Of a stretch of DNA of 64,000 nucleotides, positions 1 to 8,532 are shown one piece after another; the stretch's first letter is position 1; every line of letters starts with the position of its first letter. A program made the translations under genes and the position numbers. The notes beneath the pieces are model-generated. The model was given only the letters and a program-made list of their open reading frames with translations. It was not told the DNA's origin and ran no database searches. Source of the DNA: Citrobacter sp. FP75 (GTDB lineage: Bacteria; Pseudomonadota; Gammaproteobacteria; Enterobacterales; Enterobacteriaceae); contig NZ_JAFDOE010000001.1 in assembly GCF_018342065.1 (NCBI RefSeq), forward strand, positions 186,001 to 250,000. Reading direction: 5' to 3'.

Positions 1-721
1 ACAGCATGACCGCCCAGGTCACCAGGGTGACGGGATAGCGCAGTTTCGGTTTATCGCTCTCAAAAGCATGGCGCACTTTGGCGACAACCGCTTCCGGTCC
101 CAGCGTAAAACGTGCGGCAATACCGGGGTTTTCAACCGGGGAATCGCTCTGGGTCTGGTTAACGTTTTCAGTGAAACGCGTACGGATAGGGCCGGGTTCA
201 ATCAGGCTGACTTTGATTCCACTGTGACGTAACTCCATGCGTAGCGCATCAGACCAGGCTTCCAGTGCGTATTTGCTGGCGGCATAGGCGCCGCGTCCCG
301 GCGTGGATATGAGCCCCATCACTGATGAAGTCATCACAATGCGCCCTTCGCCATGGGGTAACATGGCGGGCAACAAACGCATAGTGAGTTGGTGCGCGCC
401 AAAGAAGTTGGCGGAAAATTGCTGTTCCATCTGCTCACGGCTGATGGTTGGCAGCGGGCCATACACGCCGAATCCGGCGTTGTTAAAGATCCCATACAAA
501 CGATTATCGGTCAGGGCGATCACCTCATCGGCGGCGCGATCCACGCTTTCGGGTGAATCCAGATCCAGCAAGATGCCGGTGAATCCCATGCCGTTCATGC
601 GTGCGACATCGTCAGGTTTACGGCAGCCTGCCAGAATTTGAAAACCCTGGCGCTTCAGCTCAAGTGCGCTTTCCAGGCCGATTCCGCTGGAACATCCTGT
701 TATTAAGACCGATTTTTGCAT
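1..721 (-). CDS. ybbO: YbbO, NADP-dependent short-chain dehydrogenase (3' end outside window)
   Basis: The reading frame opens at the ATG read from 721 downward and runs off the left edge without a stop, giving about 240 codons. The family protein is roughly 256-269 residues, so only a short C-terminal tail is missing. The translation starts MQKSVLITGCSSGIGLESAL, which contains the TGxxxGIG nucleotide-binding motif. It continues with the NNAG motif and a YAASKYALE catalytic Tyr-x-x-x-Lys, all hallmarks of classical SDR enzymes. E. coli YbbO reduces aldehydes and retinoids with NADPH. It lies 28 bp downstream of tesA on the same strand, as in E. coli. Identification is by remembered similarity plus gene order. 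Confidence 0.9.
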   Translation of the reverse strand, partial: MQKSVLITGCSSGIGLESALELKRQGFQILAGCRKPDDVARMNGMGFTGILLDLDSPESVDRAADEVIALTDNRLYGIFNNAGFGVYGPLPTISREQMEQQFSANFFGAHQLTMRLLPAMLPHGEGRIVMTSSVMGLISTPGRGAYAASKYALEAWSDALRMELRHSGIKVSLIEPGPIRTRFTENVNQTQSDSPVENPGIAARFTLGPEAVVAKVRHAFESDKPKLRYPVTLVTWAVML

Positions 722-749
722 AACTTTACCTGTCAGGATCTCCGTTGTT

Positions 750-1376
750 TTACGAGTCGTGGTTAACTAAAGGCGTGAGTTGTTTCGCCATCCAGTCGGC
801 AATAAACGGCTGGGCGTCACGATTAGGGTGGATACCATCATCCTGCATCCACTGGGGTTTTAGATAGACCTCTTCCATAAAAAAGGGCAGCAGAGGAATA
901 TTAAACTCGCTGGCGAGCTTTGGATAAATTGCGCTAAAGGTTTCATTATAACGGCGACCGTAGTTTGCTGGCAGACGAATTTGCATCAGCAGCGGTTCGG
1001 CATTCGCCGCTTTGACGTCGTGTAAAATTTTACGCAGAGTCTGTTCAGTTTGCGCGGGCGCAAATCCGCGCAGGCCGTCGTTACCGCCCAGTTCGACCAG
1101 CACCCAGCGCGGCTGATGCTGTTGCAGTAACGCGGGCAGGCGCGCCAGGCCCTGCTGTGAGGTGTCGCCGCTAATGCTGGCATTCACCACCGACGTTTTG
1201 CTTTGCCATTTATCATTAAGCAGCGCTGGCCACGCCGCGCTGGCAGACATACGGTATCCGGCACTCAGGCTGTCACCCAGAATTAATAACGTGTCCGCTG
1301 CGGCGACGCGGAAAGTTAACAGAACCAGGAACAGGAAGGGCAAATGCCAGCGGAAAACATTGTTGAAGTTCATCAT
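750..1376 (-). CDS. tesA: TesA, periplasmic acyl-CoA thioesterase I / protease I / lysophospholipase L1
   Basis: The protein is 208 residues, the same as E. coli TesA. An N-terminal signal peptide of about 26 residues ends in VAAA. The SGNH-hydrolase motifs are visible: GDSLS at 34-38 (nucleophile Ser36), Gly72-region, GGND at 97-100 (Asn99) and DGIHPN with Asp180 and His183. The mature enzyme hydrolyses acyl-CoA thioesters and lysophospholipids in the periplasm. The first 33 bp of this gene overlap, on the opposite strand, the start of ybbA, so both promoters must lie inside the other gene's 5' coding sequence. The same divergent overlap exists in E. coli. Confidence 0.96.
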   Translation of the reverse strand: MMNFNNVFRWHLPFLFLVLLTFRVAAADTLLILGDSLSAGYRMSASAAWPALLNDKWQSKTSVVNASISGDTSQQGLARLPALLQQHQPRWVLVELGGNDGLRGFAPAQTEQTLRKILHDVKAANAEPLLMQIRLPANYGRRYNETFSAIYPKLASEFNIPLLPFFMEEVYLKPQWMQDDGIHPNRDAQPFIADWMAKQLTPLVNHDS

Positions 1377-2030
1377 CTTAAGAAATCCGTCGGTCAGGGT
1401 GATCAGGAGTTATCCATCCTTACCGGAGTTGAACTGGTTGTCAAACGCGCCGAGACCATTGCGCTGATTGGCGAGTCGGGATCGGGGAAATCCACGCTGC
1501 TGGCGATCCTCGCCGGGCTGGACGATGGCTCGAGCGGCGAAGTCAGCCTGGTCGGGAAGCCGTTGCATACCATGGATGAAGAGGCCCGGGCGCAGCTGCG
1601 CGCACAACATGTTGGCTTTGTTTTTCAGTCCTTTATGCTTATTCCGACTCTCAATGCGTTGGAGAACGTTGAGCTGCCCGCGTTACTGCGCGGCGAAAAT
1701 AGCGGTTCCAGCCAGGCCGGAGCTAAAGCCTTACTGGAGCAGTTGGGATTAGGCAAACGCCTCGACCACCTTCCGGCTCAGCTTTCCGGCGGGGAGCAGC
1801 AGCGCGTGGCGCTGGCGCGGGCGTTTAACGGCCGACCGGACGTGCTGTTTGCCGATGAACCGACGGGCAACCTTGACCGACAAACCGGGGACAAAATTGC
1901 CGATCTGCTGTTTTCCCTCAACCGTGAACACGGCACCACCCTGATTCTGGTGACCCATGACCCGCAGCTGGCGGCGCGTTGCGACCGGCGCTTGCGTCTG
2001 GTGAACGGGCAGTTACAGGAGGAGGCATGA
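1344..2030 (+). CDS. ybbA: YbbA, ABC transporter ATPase (LolD/MacB type)
   Basis: The product has 228 residues. The Walker A motif GESGSGKST is at 43-51, the signature LSGGEQQR at 147-154 and Walker B VLFADEP at 167-173. This places it in the LolD/MacB/FtsE-like group of ABC ATPases that partner with FtsX-type permeases. It is the ATPase of the YbbA-YbbP complex, whose ybbP gene overlaps it by ATGA. The start at 1344 gives MPAENIVEVHHLKK, which matches the E. coli protein as I remember it. The gene is divergent from and overlaps tesA. The transported substrate is not established; a role with TesA in lipid or hydrophobic-compound handling is inference from conserved pairing. Confidence 0.95.
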   Translation: MPAENIVEVHHLKKSVGQGDQELSILTGVELVVKRAETIALIGESGSGKSTLLAILAGLDDGSSGEVSLVGKPLHTMDEEARAQLRAQHVGFVFQSFMLIPTLNALENVELPALLRGENSGSSQAGAKALLEQLGLGKRLDHLPAQLSGGEQQRVALARAFNGRPDVLFADEPTGNLDRQTGDKIADLLFSLNREHGTTLILVTHDPQLAARCDRRLRLVNGQLQEEA

Positions 2031-4441
2031 TTGCACGCTGGTTCTGGCGCGAATGGCGCTCACCCTCATTACTCATTGTCTGGCTGGCGCTGAGCCTGGC
2101 GGTGGCCTGCGTGCTGGCGCTGGGGAATATCAGTGACCGCATGGAAAAAGGGCTGAGCCAGCAAAGCCGCGAATTTATGGCGGGCGACAGGGCGCTGCAA
2201 AGCTCGCGGGATGTACCGAAAGCGTGGATTGACGAGGCGCGACAGCGCGGCCTGAAAGTGGGCGAGCAGCTGACCTTCGCCACCATGACTTTTGCTGCCG
2301 ATACCCCACAGCTGGCAAACGTCAAAGCGGTGGATGACGTGTACCCAATGTATGGCAACCTGCAAACCGATCCTCCGGGGCTGAAACCGCAGCCCGGTTC
2401 GGTGCTGCTGGCCCCGCGTCTGATGGCGCTGCTCAATTTGAAAACCGGCGATTCCATTGATGTGGGCGACGCCACGCTGCGTATAGCAGGCGAAGTGGTA
2501 CAGGAGCCGGATTCCGGCTTTAACCCGTTCCAGATCGCGCCACGCCTGATGATGAACATCGCGGATGTCGAAAAAACGGGGGCGGTCCAGCCGGGAAGCC
2601 GTGTGACCTGGCGCTATAAATTTGGCGGGACGGCGCAGCAGCTTGAAGCTTATGAAAAGTGGCTGCTGCCGCAGTTAAAGCCGGAACAGCGCTGGTACGG
2701 TCTGGAGCAGGATGAGGGTGCGTTGGGGAAATCTCTCGAGCGTTCGCAACAGTTCCTCCTGCTGTCGGCACTGTTAACGCTGCTGCTGGCGGTGGCTGCC
2801 GTTGCCGTGGCGATGAATCATTACTGCCGCAGCCGCTACGATCTGGTGGCAATATTAAAAACGCTCGGCGCGGGCAGGGCGCAACTGCGCAAGCTGATTA
2901 TCGGCCAGTGGCTGATGGTGCTGGCTCTGTCCGGCGTCACCGGCGGGGCGTGTGGGCTGCTGTTTGAACGTGTGCTGGTGCTACTGCTCAGGCCCGTTTT
3001 GCCGGGTGAATTGCCGCCTGCCAGCCTGTGGCCGTGGCTGTGGGCATTCGGTACGATGACCGTCATTTCTCTGCTGGTCGGGCTACGCCCTTACCGCCTG
3101 CTGCTGGCCACGCAACCGCTGCGGGTATTGCGTCGCGACGTGGTGGCAAACGTCTGGCCGCTGAAGATCTATCTGCCCGTGGCGATGATAGTTGTGGTTG
3201 CGCTGCTGGCCGGACTGATGGGCGGAAGCATGTTGTTGTGGGCGGTACTGGCTGGTGCTGTGGTGCTGGCGCTGCTGTGCGGCGTGCTGGGTTGGATGCT
3301 GCTTAACCTGCTGCGCGGCCTGACGCTCACCTCGTTGCCGCTGCGTTTAGCGGTCAGTCGCCTGCTGCGCCAGCCGTGGTCAACGCTTAGTCAGCTGTCG
3401 GCCTTTTCGCTCTCCTTTATGCTGCTGGCGCTGTTGCTGGTGCTACGAGGCGATCTGCTCGATCGCTGGCAGCAGCAAATGCCGCCGGAAAGCCCGAACT
3501 ACTTCCTCATCAACATTGCCACTGAACAGGTGGTGCCGCTGAAAGCGTTCCTGTCTGAGCATCAGGTGATCCCGGAGTCGTTCTATCCGATTGTGCGGGC
3601 GCGTCTGACCGCCATCAATGAGAAGCCGACCGAAGGCAATCAGGATGAGTCGCTCAACCGCGAACTAAACCTGACCTGGCAGGATACCCGCCCGGATCAT
3701 AACCCGATTGTTGCCGGAAGCTGGCCGCCAAAAGCGGGCGAAGTGTCGATGGAAGAGGGGCTGGCGAAACGGCTGAACGTCAGGCTCGGCGATCGGGTCA
3801 CCTTTATGGGGGACACCCAGGATTTCAGCGCCACGGTCAGCAGTCTGCGCAAAGTGGACTGGGAAAGCCTGCGGCCTAACTTCTTCTTCATCTTCCCATC
3901 CGGCGCGCTGGACGGGCAGCCGCAAAGCTGGCTGACCAGCTTCCGTTGGGAAAATGGCAACGGTATGCTAACGCAGCTTAATCGCGAGTTTCCGACCATC
4001 AGCCTGCTGGATATCGGCGCCATCCTCAAACAGGTGAGCCAGGTACTGGAGCAGGTGAGCCGCGCGCTGGAGGTGATGGTGGTGCTGGTCACCGCCTGTG
4101 GCATGTTGCTGCTGCTGGCGCAGGTGCAGGTCGGGATGCGTCAGCGTCATCAGGAGCTGGTGGTCTGGCGTACGCTGGGGGCAGGCAAGAAGCTGCTGCG
4201 TACCACGCTATGGTGCGAATTCGCTATGTTGGGGATGGTCTCCGGGCTGGTGGCCGCTATCGGCGCAGAGACGGCGCTGGCGGTGCTGCAAACCCGCGTG
4301 TTTGATTTTCCGTGGGAGCCTGACTGGCGGCTGTGGGTTGTATTACCGGTTTGCGGGGCGCTGCTACTCTCATTATGCGGTGGGTGGCTCGGCGCACGCC
4401 TGCTAAAAGGCAAAGCCCTGTTCCGCCAGTTTAATAGTTAA
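2027..4441 (+). CDS. ybbP: YbbP, FtsX-family ABC permease
   Basis: The chosen ATG at 2027 overlaps the ybbA stop (ATGA) and sits just after AGGAGG. It yields 804 residues, the E. coli length; an upstream in-frame start at 1979 would extend into ybbA and is rejected. The protein has an N-terminal transmembrane helix, a large periplasmic domain, a bundle near residues 245-430, and a second periplasmic domain. A C-terminal FtsX-type bundle is near 690-800, consistent with the ten-helix MacB/LolC-like YbbP architecture. It works with YbbA in the inner membrane. A GC-rich hairpin with a T-rich tail follows the stop. Confidence 0.95.
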   Translation: MIARWFWREWRSPSLLIVWLALSLAVACVLALGNISDRMEKGLSQQSREFMAGDRALQSSRDVPKAWIDEARQRGLKVGEQLTFATMTFAADTPQLANVKAVDDVYPMYGNLQTDPPGLKPQPGSVLLAPRLMALLNLKTGDSIDVGDATLRIAGEVVQEPDSGFNPFQIAPRLMMNIADVEKTGAVQPGSRVTWRYKFGGTAQQLEAYEKWLLPQLKPEQRWYGLEQDEGALGKSLERSQQFLLLSALLTLLLAVAAVAVAMNHYCRSRYDLVAILKTLGAGRAQLRKLIIGQWLMVLALSGVTGGACGLLFERVLVLLLRPVLPGELPPASLWPWLWAFGTMTVISLLVGLRPYRLLLATQPLRVLRRDVVANVWPLKIYLPVAMIVVVALLAGLMGGSMLLWAVLAGAVVLALLCGVLGWMLLNLLRGLTLTSLPLRLAVSRLLRQPWSTLSQLSAFSLSFMLLALLLVLRGDLLDRWQQQMPPESPNYFLINIATEQVVPLKAFLSEHQVIPESFYPIVRARLTAINEKPTEGNQDESLNRELNLTWQDTRPDHNPIVAGSWPPKAGEVSMEEGLAKRLNVRLGDRVTFMGDTQDFSATVSSLRKVDWESLRPNFFFIFPSGALDGQPQSWLTSFRWENGNGMLTQLNREFPTISLLDIGAILKQVSQVLEQVSRALEVMVVLVTACGMLLLLAQVQVGMRQRHQELVVWRTLGAGKKLLRTTLWCEFAMLGMVSGLVAAIGAETALAVLQTRVFDFPWEPDWRLWVVLPVCGALLLSLCGGWLGARLLKGKALFRQFNS

Positions 4442-4459
4442 TTCATTTCAGTGATGATT

Positions 4460-4495
4460 ACGCACCGGTTTTTATCCCGGTGCGTATTTTTCGTC
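4460..4495 (+). terminator. Intrinsic terminator after ybbP
   Basis: A perfect 9-bp stem, ACGCACCGG (4460-4468) with CCGGTGCGT (4477-4485), encloses an 8-nt loop and is followed by ATTTTTC. It ends the ybbAP transcript before the porin gene. Confidence 0.85.
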
Positions 4496-4549
4496 TATAC
4501 CGCACATTTTGATAACTCCTTGATATTTAACCGCACAGAACATTAAAAA

Positions 4550-4607
4550 CCTGCCAACACGAGAGTATTAATAAACGTTAATATTTGTGCGCTGAATAAT
4601 TGGCAGG
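4550..4607 (+). other. Nested inverted repeats in the porin leader
   Basis: Outer arms CCTGCCAA (4550-4557) and TTGGCAGG (4600-4607) are perfectly complementary. Inside them lies a second inverted repeat, TATTAA (4566-4571) and TTAATA (4578-4583). The structure ends 10 bp before the AAGG ribosome-binding site of the porin (4617-4620). It could be a folded 5' leader or an operator; the sequence alone does not decide. Confidence 0.5.
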
Positions 4608-4631
4608 CTATCTATCAAGGTAAAACAAACC

Positions 4632-5765
4632 ATGACTATAAAAAAAACAGCGCTGGCGGTATCGATCGGCGCAGCAGTGGCATTAACGACGTTCGCCTCC
4701 CAGGCGGAAATCACCGTTCTGAAACAAGACCCACAGGCGGGTAATCCGCTGAGCCGTCTTAACTTCACCGTCGGCGGCAGTATCCGTCCCCAGTTCCAGA
4801 ACATGGCGGGCGACGATGGTAAGAATGGTTACAAACGAAATGGTTTTGACGGCGGTACCCGTTTCCGCTTCGCCGCAGACTACTATCTGTTTGATGACAT
4901 CAGTTGGGTGAGCTACTACGAGCTGGGCGTTAACTTCCCGGCGATGTTCAACTGGGATAACCACTATGCTAACGGCGCCAACGATACCACGCGTCGTATG
5001 CTGTACACCGGGCTGAAGAGCGCAACCTGGGGGACGCTGACCTTCGGTCAACAGAACAGCATTTACTATGATGTGGTCGGTGCGAAAACGGATATTTGGG
5101 ACTACGACATGATCGGTCAGGCGCCAGGTAACGGTATCAATGGTGACTACGATGGTTCATATCGTACGCGTAAATCGCTGAAGTATAAAAATACGGTAGG
5201 CGATGTTGATCTCTACGCGTCTTACCTGTTCAGCGATGATTACAACCCGAACAACGGGTTGCGCTACAAACGTAAAGGCGGCGGCTCGCTGGGGGTGGAT
5301 TACCACATTACCGATGACTTAACCTGGGGTACGGCGTGGAACTACACCCGTGCGGAAATGCGTGGCAACACCAGCAAAACCTACGATCAAAACATCGTCG
5401 GTACCGCGCTGAGCTGGAAACCGGACAACTGGACCCTCTCCCTGGGCGGCGGCTGGTACCAGAACTTCATGACCACCAAAAAAGTGTCGGTTAACGACTA
5501 TTTTGCCGGCGATGCATGGGGCCTGGAATACTTCGCGGGTTACACCTTCCCGGTGGGTCAGTATGCGCTGAAATCCGTTCAGCCATACTTCATGGGCGAT
5601 CGTATTGAATACGTGAATGGCCGTAACTACCTGCGTACCGACAACGGCGTGGGGATCAGCTTCCAGCTGGATTACGGTTTCCGTGTGGATTACGAACACG
5701 TCTTCACTTCCAGCACCGACAACCTGGGCGACATGAACCTGGTGCGTCTGCGTTACGACTTCTAA
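4632..5765 (+). CDS. Outer-membrane porin, Gram-negative porin superfamily, substrate unknown
   Basis: This is a 377-residue protein with a cleavable signal peptide, predicted cut near FASQA at residue 25. The mature chain alternates aromatic and polar residues as expected of beta strands. It ends RLRYDF, with the C-terminal phenylalanine used by the BAM machinery. The ribosome-binding site AAGG lies 12 bp before the ATG. I do not recognise a named family member; a porin-like gene occurs next to sfbABC in Salmonella. Its position directly upstream of sfbA, in the same direction with no strong terminator between, suggests it may supply the outer-membrane step for the SfbABC substrate. That link is inference. 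Confidence 0.8.
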   Translation: MTIKKTALAVSIGAAVALTTFASQAEITVLKQDPQAGNPLSRLNFTVGGSIRPQFQNMAGDDGKNGYKRNGFDGGTRFRFAADYYLFDDISWVSYYELGVNFPAMFNWDNHYANGANDTTRRMLYTGLKSATWGTLTFGQQNSIYYDVVGAKTDIWDYDMIGQAPGNGINGDYDGSYRTRKSLKYKNTVGDVDLYASYLFSDDYNPNNGLRYKRKGGGSLGVDYHITDDLTWGTAWNYTRAEMRGNTSKTYDQNIVGTALSWKPDNWTLSLGGGWYQNFMTTKKVSVNDYFAGDAWGLEYFAGYTFPVGQYALKSVQPYFMGDRIEYVNGRNYLRTDNGVGISFQLDYGFRVDYEHVFTSSTDNLGDMNLVRLRYDF

Positions 5766-5892
5766 GTCGTATTTGTCCTGCCAGTGAGATCTGACAGGAC
5801 ATCTCTCCCATCTCCGTTTAACGACACACTCTGCAACATCATGAAATAATTTCAAGGACAGCAGCGTGTGATCTGTGTCATGTTAAGAATCA

Positions 5893-5935
5893 GCCTGTTA
5901 ACAGGCCAACAACAACAACGCCGCATGAACGGCGT
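5893..5935 (+). promoter_or_regulatory. Perfect palindrome and hairpin upstream of sfbA
   Basis: GCCTGTTAACAGGC (5893-5906) is a perfect 14-bp palindrome. After a CAACAACAACAACG spacer comes a hairpin, ACGCCG (5918-5923) with CGGCGT (5930-5935). Both lie 35-78 bp upstream of the sfbA ATG. The palindrome is a candidate operator of an unidentified regulator. It does not match a MetJ box or a Fur box by eye. Confidence 0.4.
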
Positions 5936-5970
5936 GAGACACCACATCACAACGTTAAAATGGAGAGATT

Positions 5971-6801
5971 ATGGGATTGCGCCAAAGTTTACGCGTCGCG
6001 ACCGGAGCATTGTTACTGGCCTGCGGCTTACAGCTTGCCCACGCGAATAGCGATCCGCACACCATCGTATTCGGCGTCGCACCGGGTCCGTATGGCGATA
6101 TGGTGAAGCAGGCTATTGCACCAACGCTGAAAGAAAAGGGCTACAAGGTCGTGGTGCGCGAATTCAGCGACTACGTCCAGCCAAATATGGCGCTCTCCAA
6201 CGGTAGCATTGACGCTAACCTGTTCCAGCACTCGCTGTACTTTGACAAATTCACCGCCGATAAGGGCCTGAAGCTGAGTAGGCTAATTGTGGTCCCGACG
6301 GCCGGAATGGGTTTTTATTCTCATAAAATCAAAAGCCTGGATGAGTTGAAAAAAGGTGATGTGATCACGCTTTCCAACGATCCAACCAACCTGGCTCGCG
6401 GTTTGCGCTTCCTGCAGTCCATCGATTTGGTAACCATTAAAGATAACATCGATCCGACCAAAGCCTCCGAGCGTGATATCGCCAGCAACCCGAAAGGGCT
6501 GGTGTTTAAACCGCTGGAAGCCGCGCAGCTGCCGCGCACGCTGGACGGCGTGACCGGGGCGCTGGTCAACGGTAACTTCGCCGTGGCGGCAAAGCTGGAT
6601 CTTACCAGCGCCATCAAGCAAGAACATCTGGACGAAAATCTGAAAAATATCATTGCGGTACGCAGTGAAGATGCGGATAAACCGTTCGCCAAAGACATTG
6701 TTGAAGCGGTGAAATCTCCGGCGTATCGCGCCGTGATCGATGACCCGAAAAATATCTACAGCGCCTTCCAGAAACCGGAATGGATGTCGGCAGCCCAATA
6801 A
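5971..6801 (+). CDS. sfbA: SfbA, NlpA/MetQ-family substrate-binding protein
   Basis: The 276-residue product belongs to the NlpA/MetQ lipoprotein family. The body contains family segments such as NPSDYVQPN-like FSDYVQPNMALSNGSIDAN, FQHSLYFDKF and NDPTNLARGL. The N-terminal signal ends LLAC with Cys18, a slightly imperfect lipobox; signal peptidase I cleavage after LAHA (residue 25) is the alternative. GGAGA before the ATG supports the start. It should capture a small ligand, probably a methionine-like amino acid, in the periplasm for SfbB/SfbC. The sfb name comes from Salmonella, where iron was first proposed. The sequence family points instead to methionine-type ligands. Confidence 0.88.
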   Translation: MGLRQSLRVATGALLLACGLQLAHANSDPHTIVFGVAPGPYGDMVKQAIAPTLKEKGYKVVVREFSDYVQPNMALSNGSIDANLFQHSLYFDKFTADKGLKLSRLIVVPTAGMGFYSHKIKSLDELKKGDVITLSNDPTNLARGLRFLQSIDLVTIKDNIDPTKASERDIASNPKGLVFKPLEAAQLPRTLDGVTGALVNGNFAVAAKLDLTSAIKQEHLDENLKNIIAVRSEDADKPFAKDIVEAVKSPAYRAVIDDPKNIYSAFQKPEWMSAAQ

Positions 6802-6845
6802 TCGCTGCGCCAACGGTTTAACAGGGCAGCGATGACTGCCCTTTT
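6801..6845 (+). terminator. Attenuator-like overlapping hairpins between sfbA and sfbB
   Basis: AGGGCAG (6823-6829) pairs with CTGCCCT (6836-6842) around a 6-nt loop and runs into a TTTT tract, the layout of an intrinsic terminator. An upstream segment, ATCGCTGC (6801-6808), is perfectly complementary to GCAGCGAT (6826-6833), which occupies the 5' arm and loop of that terminator. The two folds cannot coexist. The minimal reading is partial termination that keeps binding-protein mRNA in excess over sfbBC; conditional antitermination is possible. Confidence 0.55.
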
Positions 6846-6863
6846 CGCATTTCTGAGGTGGCT

Positions 6864-7880
6864 ATGATTGAGATTGAGAAGGTTTGCGTGGATTTCACTG
6901 CAGGCCGCGGGCCGTCAACCCGCGCGGTGGATGACGTTAGCTTGCGTATCGGCGCAGGCGAGATATTCGGTATTGTCGGGACCAGCGGCGCAGGAAAAAG
7001 TACCTTGCTGCGTACGCTGAACGCCTTAACGCGTCCGAGTCAGGGAAGCGTAAAAGTGAATGGTGTGGAAATCTCTGCGCTCGAGGGGAGCAATTTACGC
7101 AAAGCGCGTCAGCGTATTGGCATGATCTTCCAGCATTTTAACCTGATGCATACCCGCACCGTGGCGCAAAACGTTGCCTTTAGCCTGAAGGCCGCGGGCT
7201 GGGAGCGTAGTAAAATTGCCCCGCGCGTGACGGAGATCCTGGCCCTGGTGGGCTTGTCTGATAAAGCCAACCGTTTTCCGGTTCAGCTCAGCGGTGGGCA
7301 AAAGCAGCGCGTGGGTATCGCCCGTGCGATTGCCAACCACCCGGATGTACTGCTTTGTGATGAACCTACTTCCGCATTAGATCTGGAAACCTCGGCGACC
7401 ATTCTGACGTTACTCAAGCAGATCAACACCCAGTTGGGGATCACGATCGTGCTGATCACCCACGAGATGAACGTGATCAAATCCATTTGCGATCGCGTGG
7501 CGGTGATGTCTGGCGGCAAGGTGGTGGAATCCGGCGAGGTGTTTGATGTCTTTGCCCATCCGCAGCACGCGTTCACCCAGCAGCTGGTGTCGCATACGCT
7601 CAACCTGACGTTACCCGAGCGCCTGCGGCAACATCTGCCGGGTCAGCTGTTAAAGATTCTGTTTATTGGCGATTCGGCTGAACAGCCGGTGCTGTCTGAA
7701 GTGGCGGTTAAATTTGGCGTGGCGGTGAACATTCTGCACGGCAAAATTGAATACATTGGCGAACGCGCTCTGGGGATCTTAGTGGTGCAACTGACCGCGC
7801 CGCATAATCCTGCGGCGGTGGATGTCGCCGTGGAGCACATTCGTCAACGTACTGCACAGGTGGAGGTGATTCGTGGATGA
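6864..7880 (+). CDS. sfbB: SfbB, MetN-like ABC ATPase with C-terminal NIL domain
   Basis: The ATG at 6864 follows GAGG with good spacing; a GTG two codons upstream is less likely. The product is 338 residues, close to MetN. Walker A GTSGAGKST is at 39-47, the signature LSGGQKQR at 142-149, and Walker B VLLCDEP follows. From about residue 258 the protein continues into a NIL/ACT-like regulatory domain. In MetN this domain binds methionine and shuts transport down when the cytoplasmic pool is high. Its retention suggests SfbABC transport is also product-inhibited. It overlaps sfbC by 8 bp. Confidence 0.92.
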   Translation: MIEIEKVCVDFTAGRGPSTRAVDDVSLRIGAGEIFGIVGTSGAGKSTLLRTLNALTRPSQGSVKVNGVEISALEGSNLRKARQRIGMIFQHFNLMHTRTVAQNVAFSLKAAGWERSKIAPRVTEILALVGLSDKANRFPVQLSGGQKQRVGIARAIANHPDVLLCDEPTSALDLETSATILTLLKQINTQLGITIVLITHEMNVIKSICDRVAVMSGGKVVESGEVFDVFAHPQHAFTQQLVSHTLNLTLPERLRQHLPGQLLKILFIGDSAEQPVLSEVAVKFGVAVNILHGKIEYIGERALGILVVQLTAPHNPAAVDVAVEHIRQRTAQVEVIRG

Positions 7881-8532
7881 TTTATTGCCGGATTTGACGC
7901 TGGCGTTCAATGAAACCTTTCAGATGCTAAGCATCTCAACGGTGCTGGCGGTTGTTGGCGGCCTGCCGCTGGGTTTTTTAATCTTCGTGACCGACCGCCA
8001 TTTATTCTGGCAGAACCGTTTTGTGTATCTGCTCAGTTCTGTGCTGGTGAATATCATCCGCTCGGTGCCGTTTGTGATCCTGCTGGTGCTGCTGCTGCCG
8101 CTAACCCAGTTTTTGCTCGGCAATACCATCGGGCCGATTGCCGCGTCGGTACCGCTGTCGGTGGCGGCGATTGCGTTCTATGCCCGTCTGGTGGACAGCG
8201 CCCTGCGCGAGGTCGATAAAGGTATTATTGAAGCGGCGGAAGCCTTTGGCGCCAGCCCGATGCGCATCATTTGTACCGTGCTGTTACCGGAAGCCAGCGC
8301 GGGTCTGCTGCGCGGGTTGACGATAACGCTGGTGAGCTTGATCGGGTATTCCGCGATGGCCGGGATCGTTGGCGGCGGTGGGGTAGGTGACCTGGCGATT
8401 CGCTTTGGTTATTACCGCTACGAAACCCAGGTCATGATCGTCACCGTGGTGGCGCTGATTATTCTGGTACAGGTTGTTCAGGTTCTGGGCGACTGGTTGG
8501 CGAAACGCGCGGATAAGCGCGACCGGCATTAA
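7873..8532 (+). CDS. sfbC: SfbC, MetI-like ABC permease
   Basis: The start is GTG at 7873, preceded by GGAGG with 6-bp spacing; the nearby ATG is out of frame. The 219-residue product has about five transmembrane helices. It carries the permease coupling region [18 protein letters not shown] (EAA loop) that docks on the SfbB ATPase, as in MetI. The last 4 bp overlap the 3' end of selU on the other strand, so the two transcripts converge and overlap. No hairpin terminator was seen at this junction. Confidence 0.92.
   Translation: MDDLLPDLTLAFNETFQMLSISTVLAVVGGLPLGFLIFVTDRHLFWQNRFVYLLSSVLVNIIRSVPFVILLVLLLPLTQFLLGNTIGPIAASVPLSVAAIAFYARLVDSALREVDKGIIEAAEAFGASPMRIICTVLLPEASAGLLRGLTITLVSLIGYSAMAGIVGGGGVGDLAIRFGYYRYETQVMIVTVVALIILVQVVQVLGDWLAKRADKRDRH

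Noticed and set aside
1979-2026. Longer N-terminus for ybbP
   Set aside because: It lies inside ybbA. The ATG at 2027 overlaps the ybbA stop, follows AGGAGG and gives the expected 804 residues.
5766-5970. Fur box or MetJ boxes upstream of sfbA
   Set aside because: No GATAATGATAATCATTATC-like run and no tandem AGACGTCT-like octamers could be found by eye.
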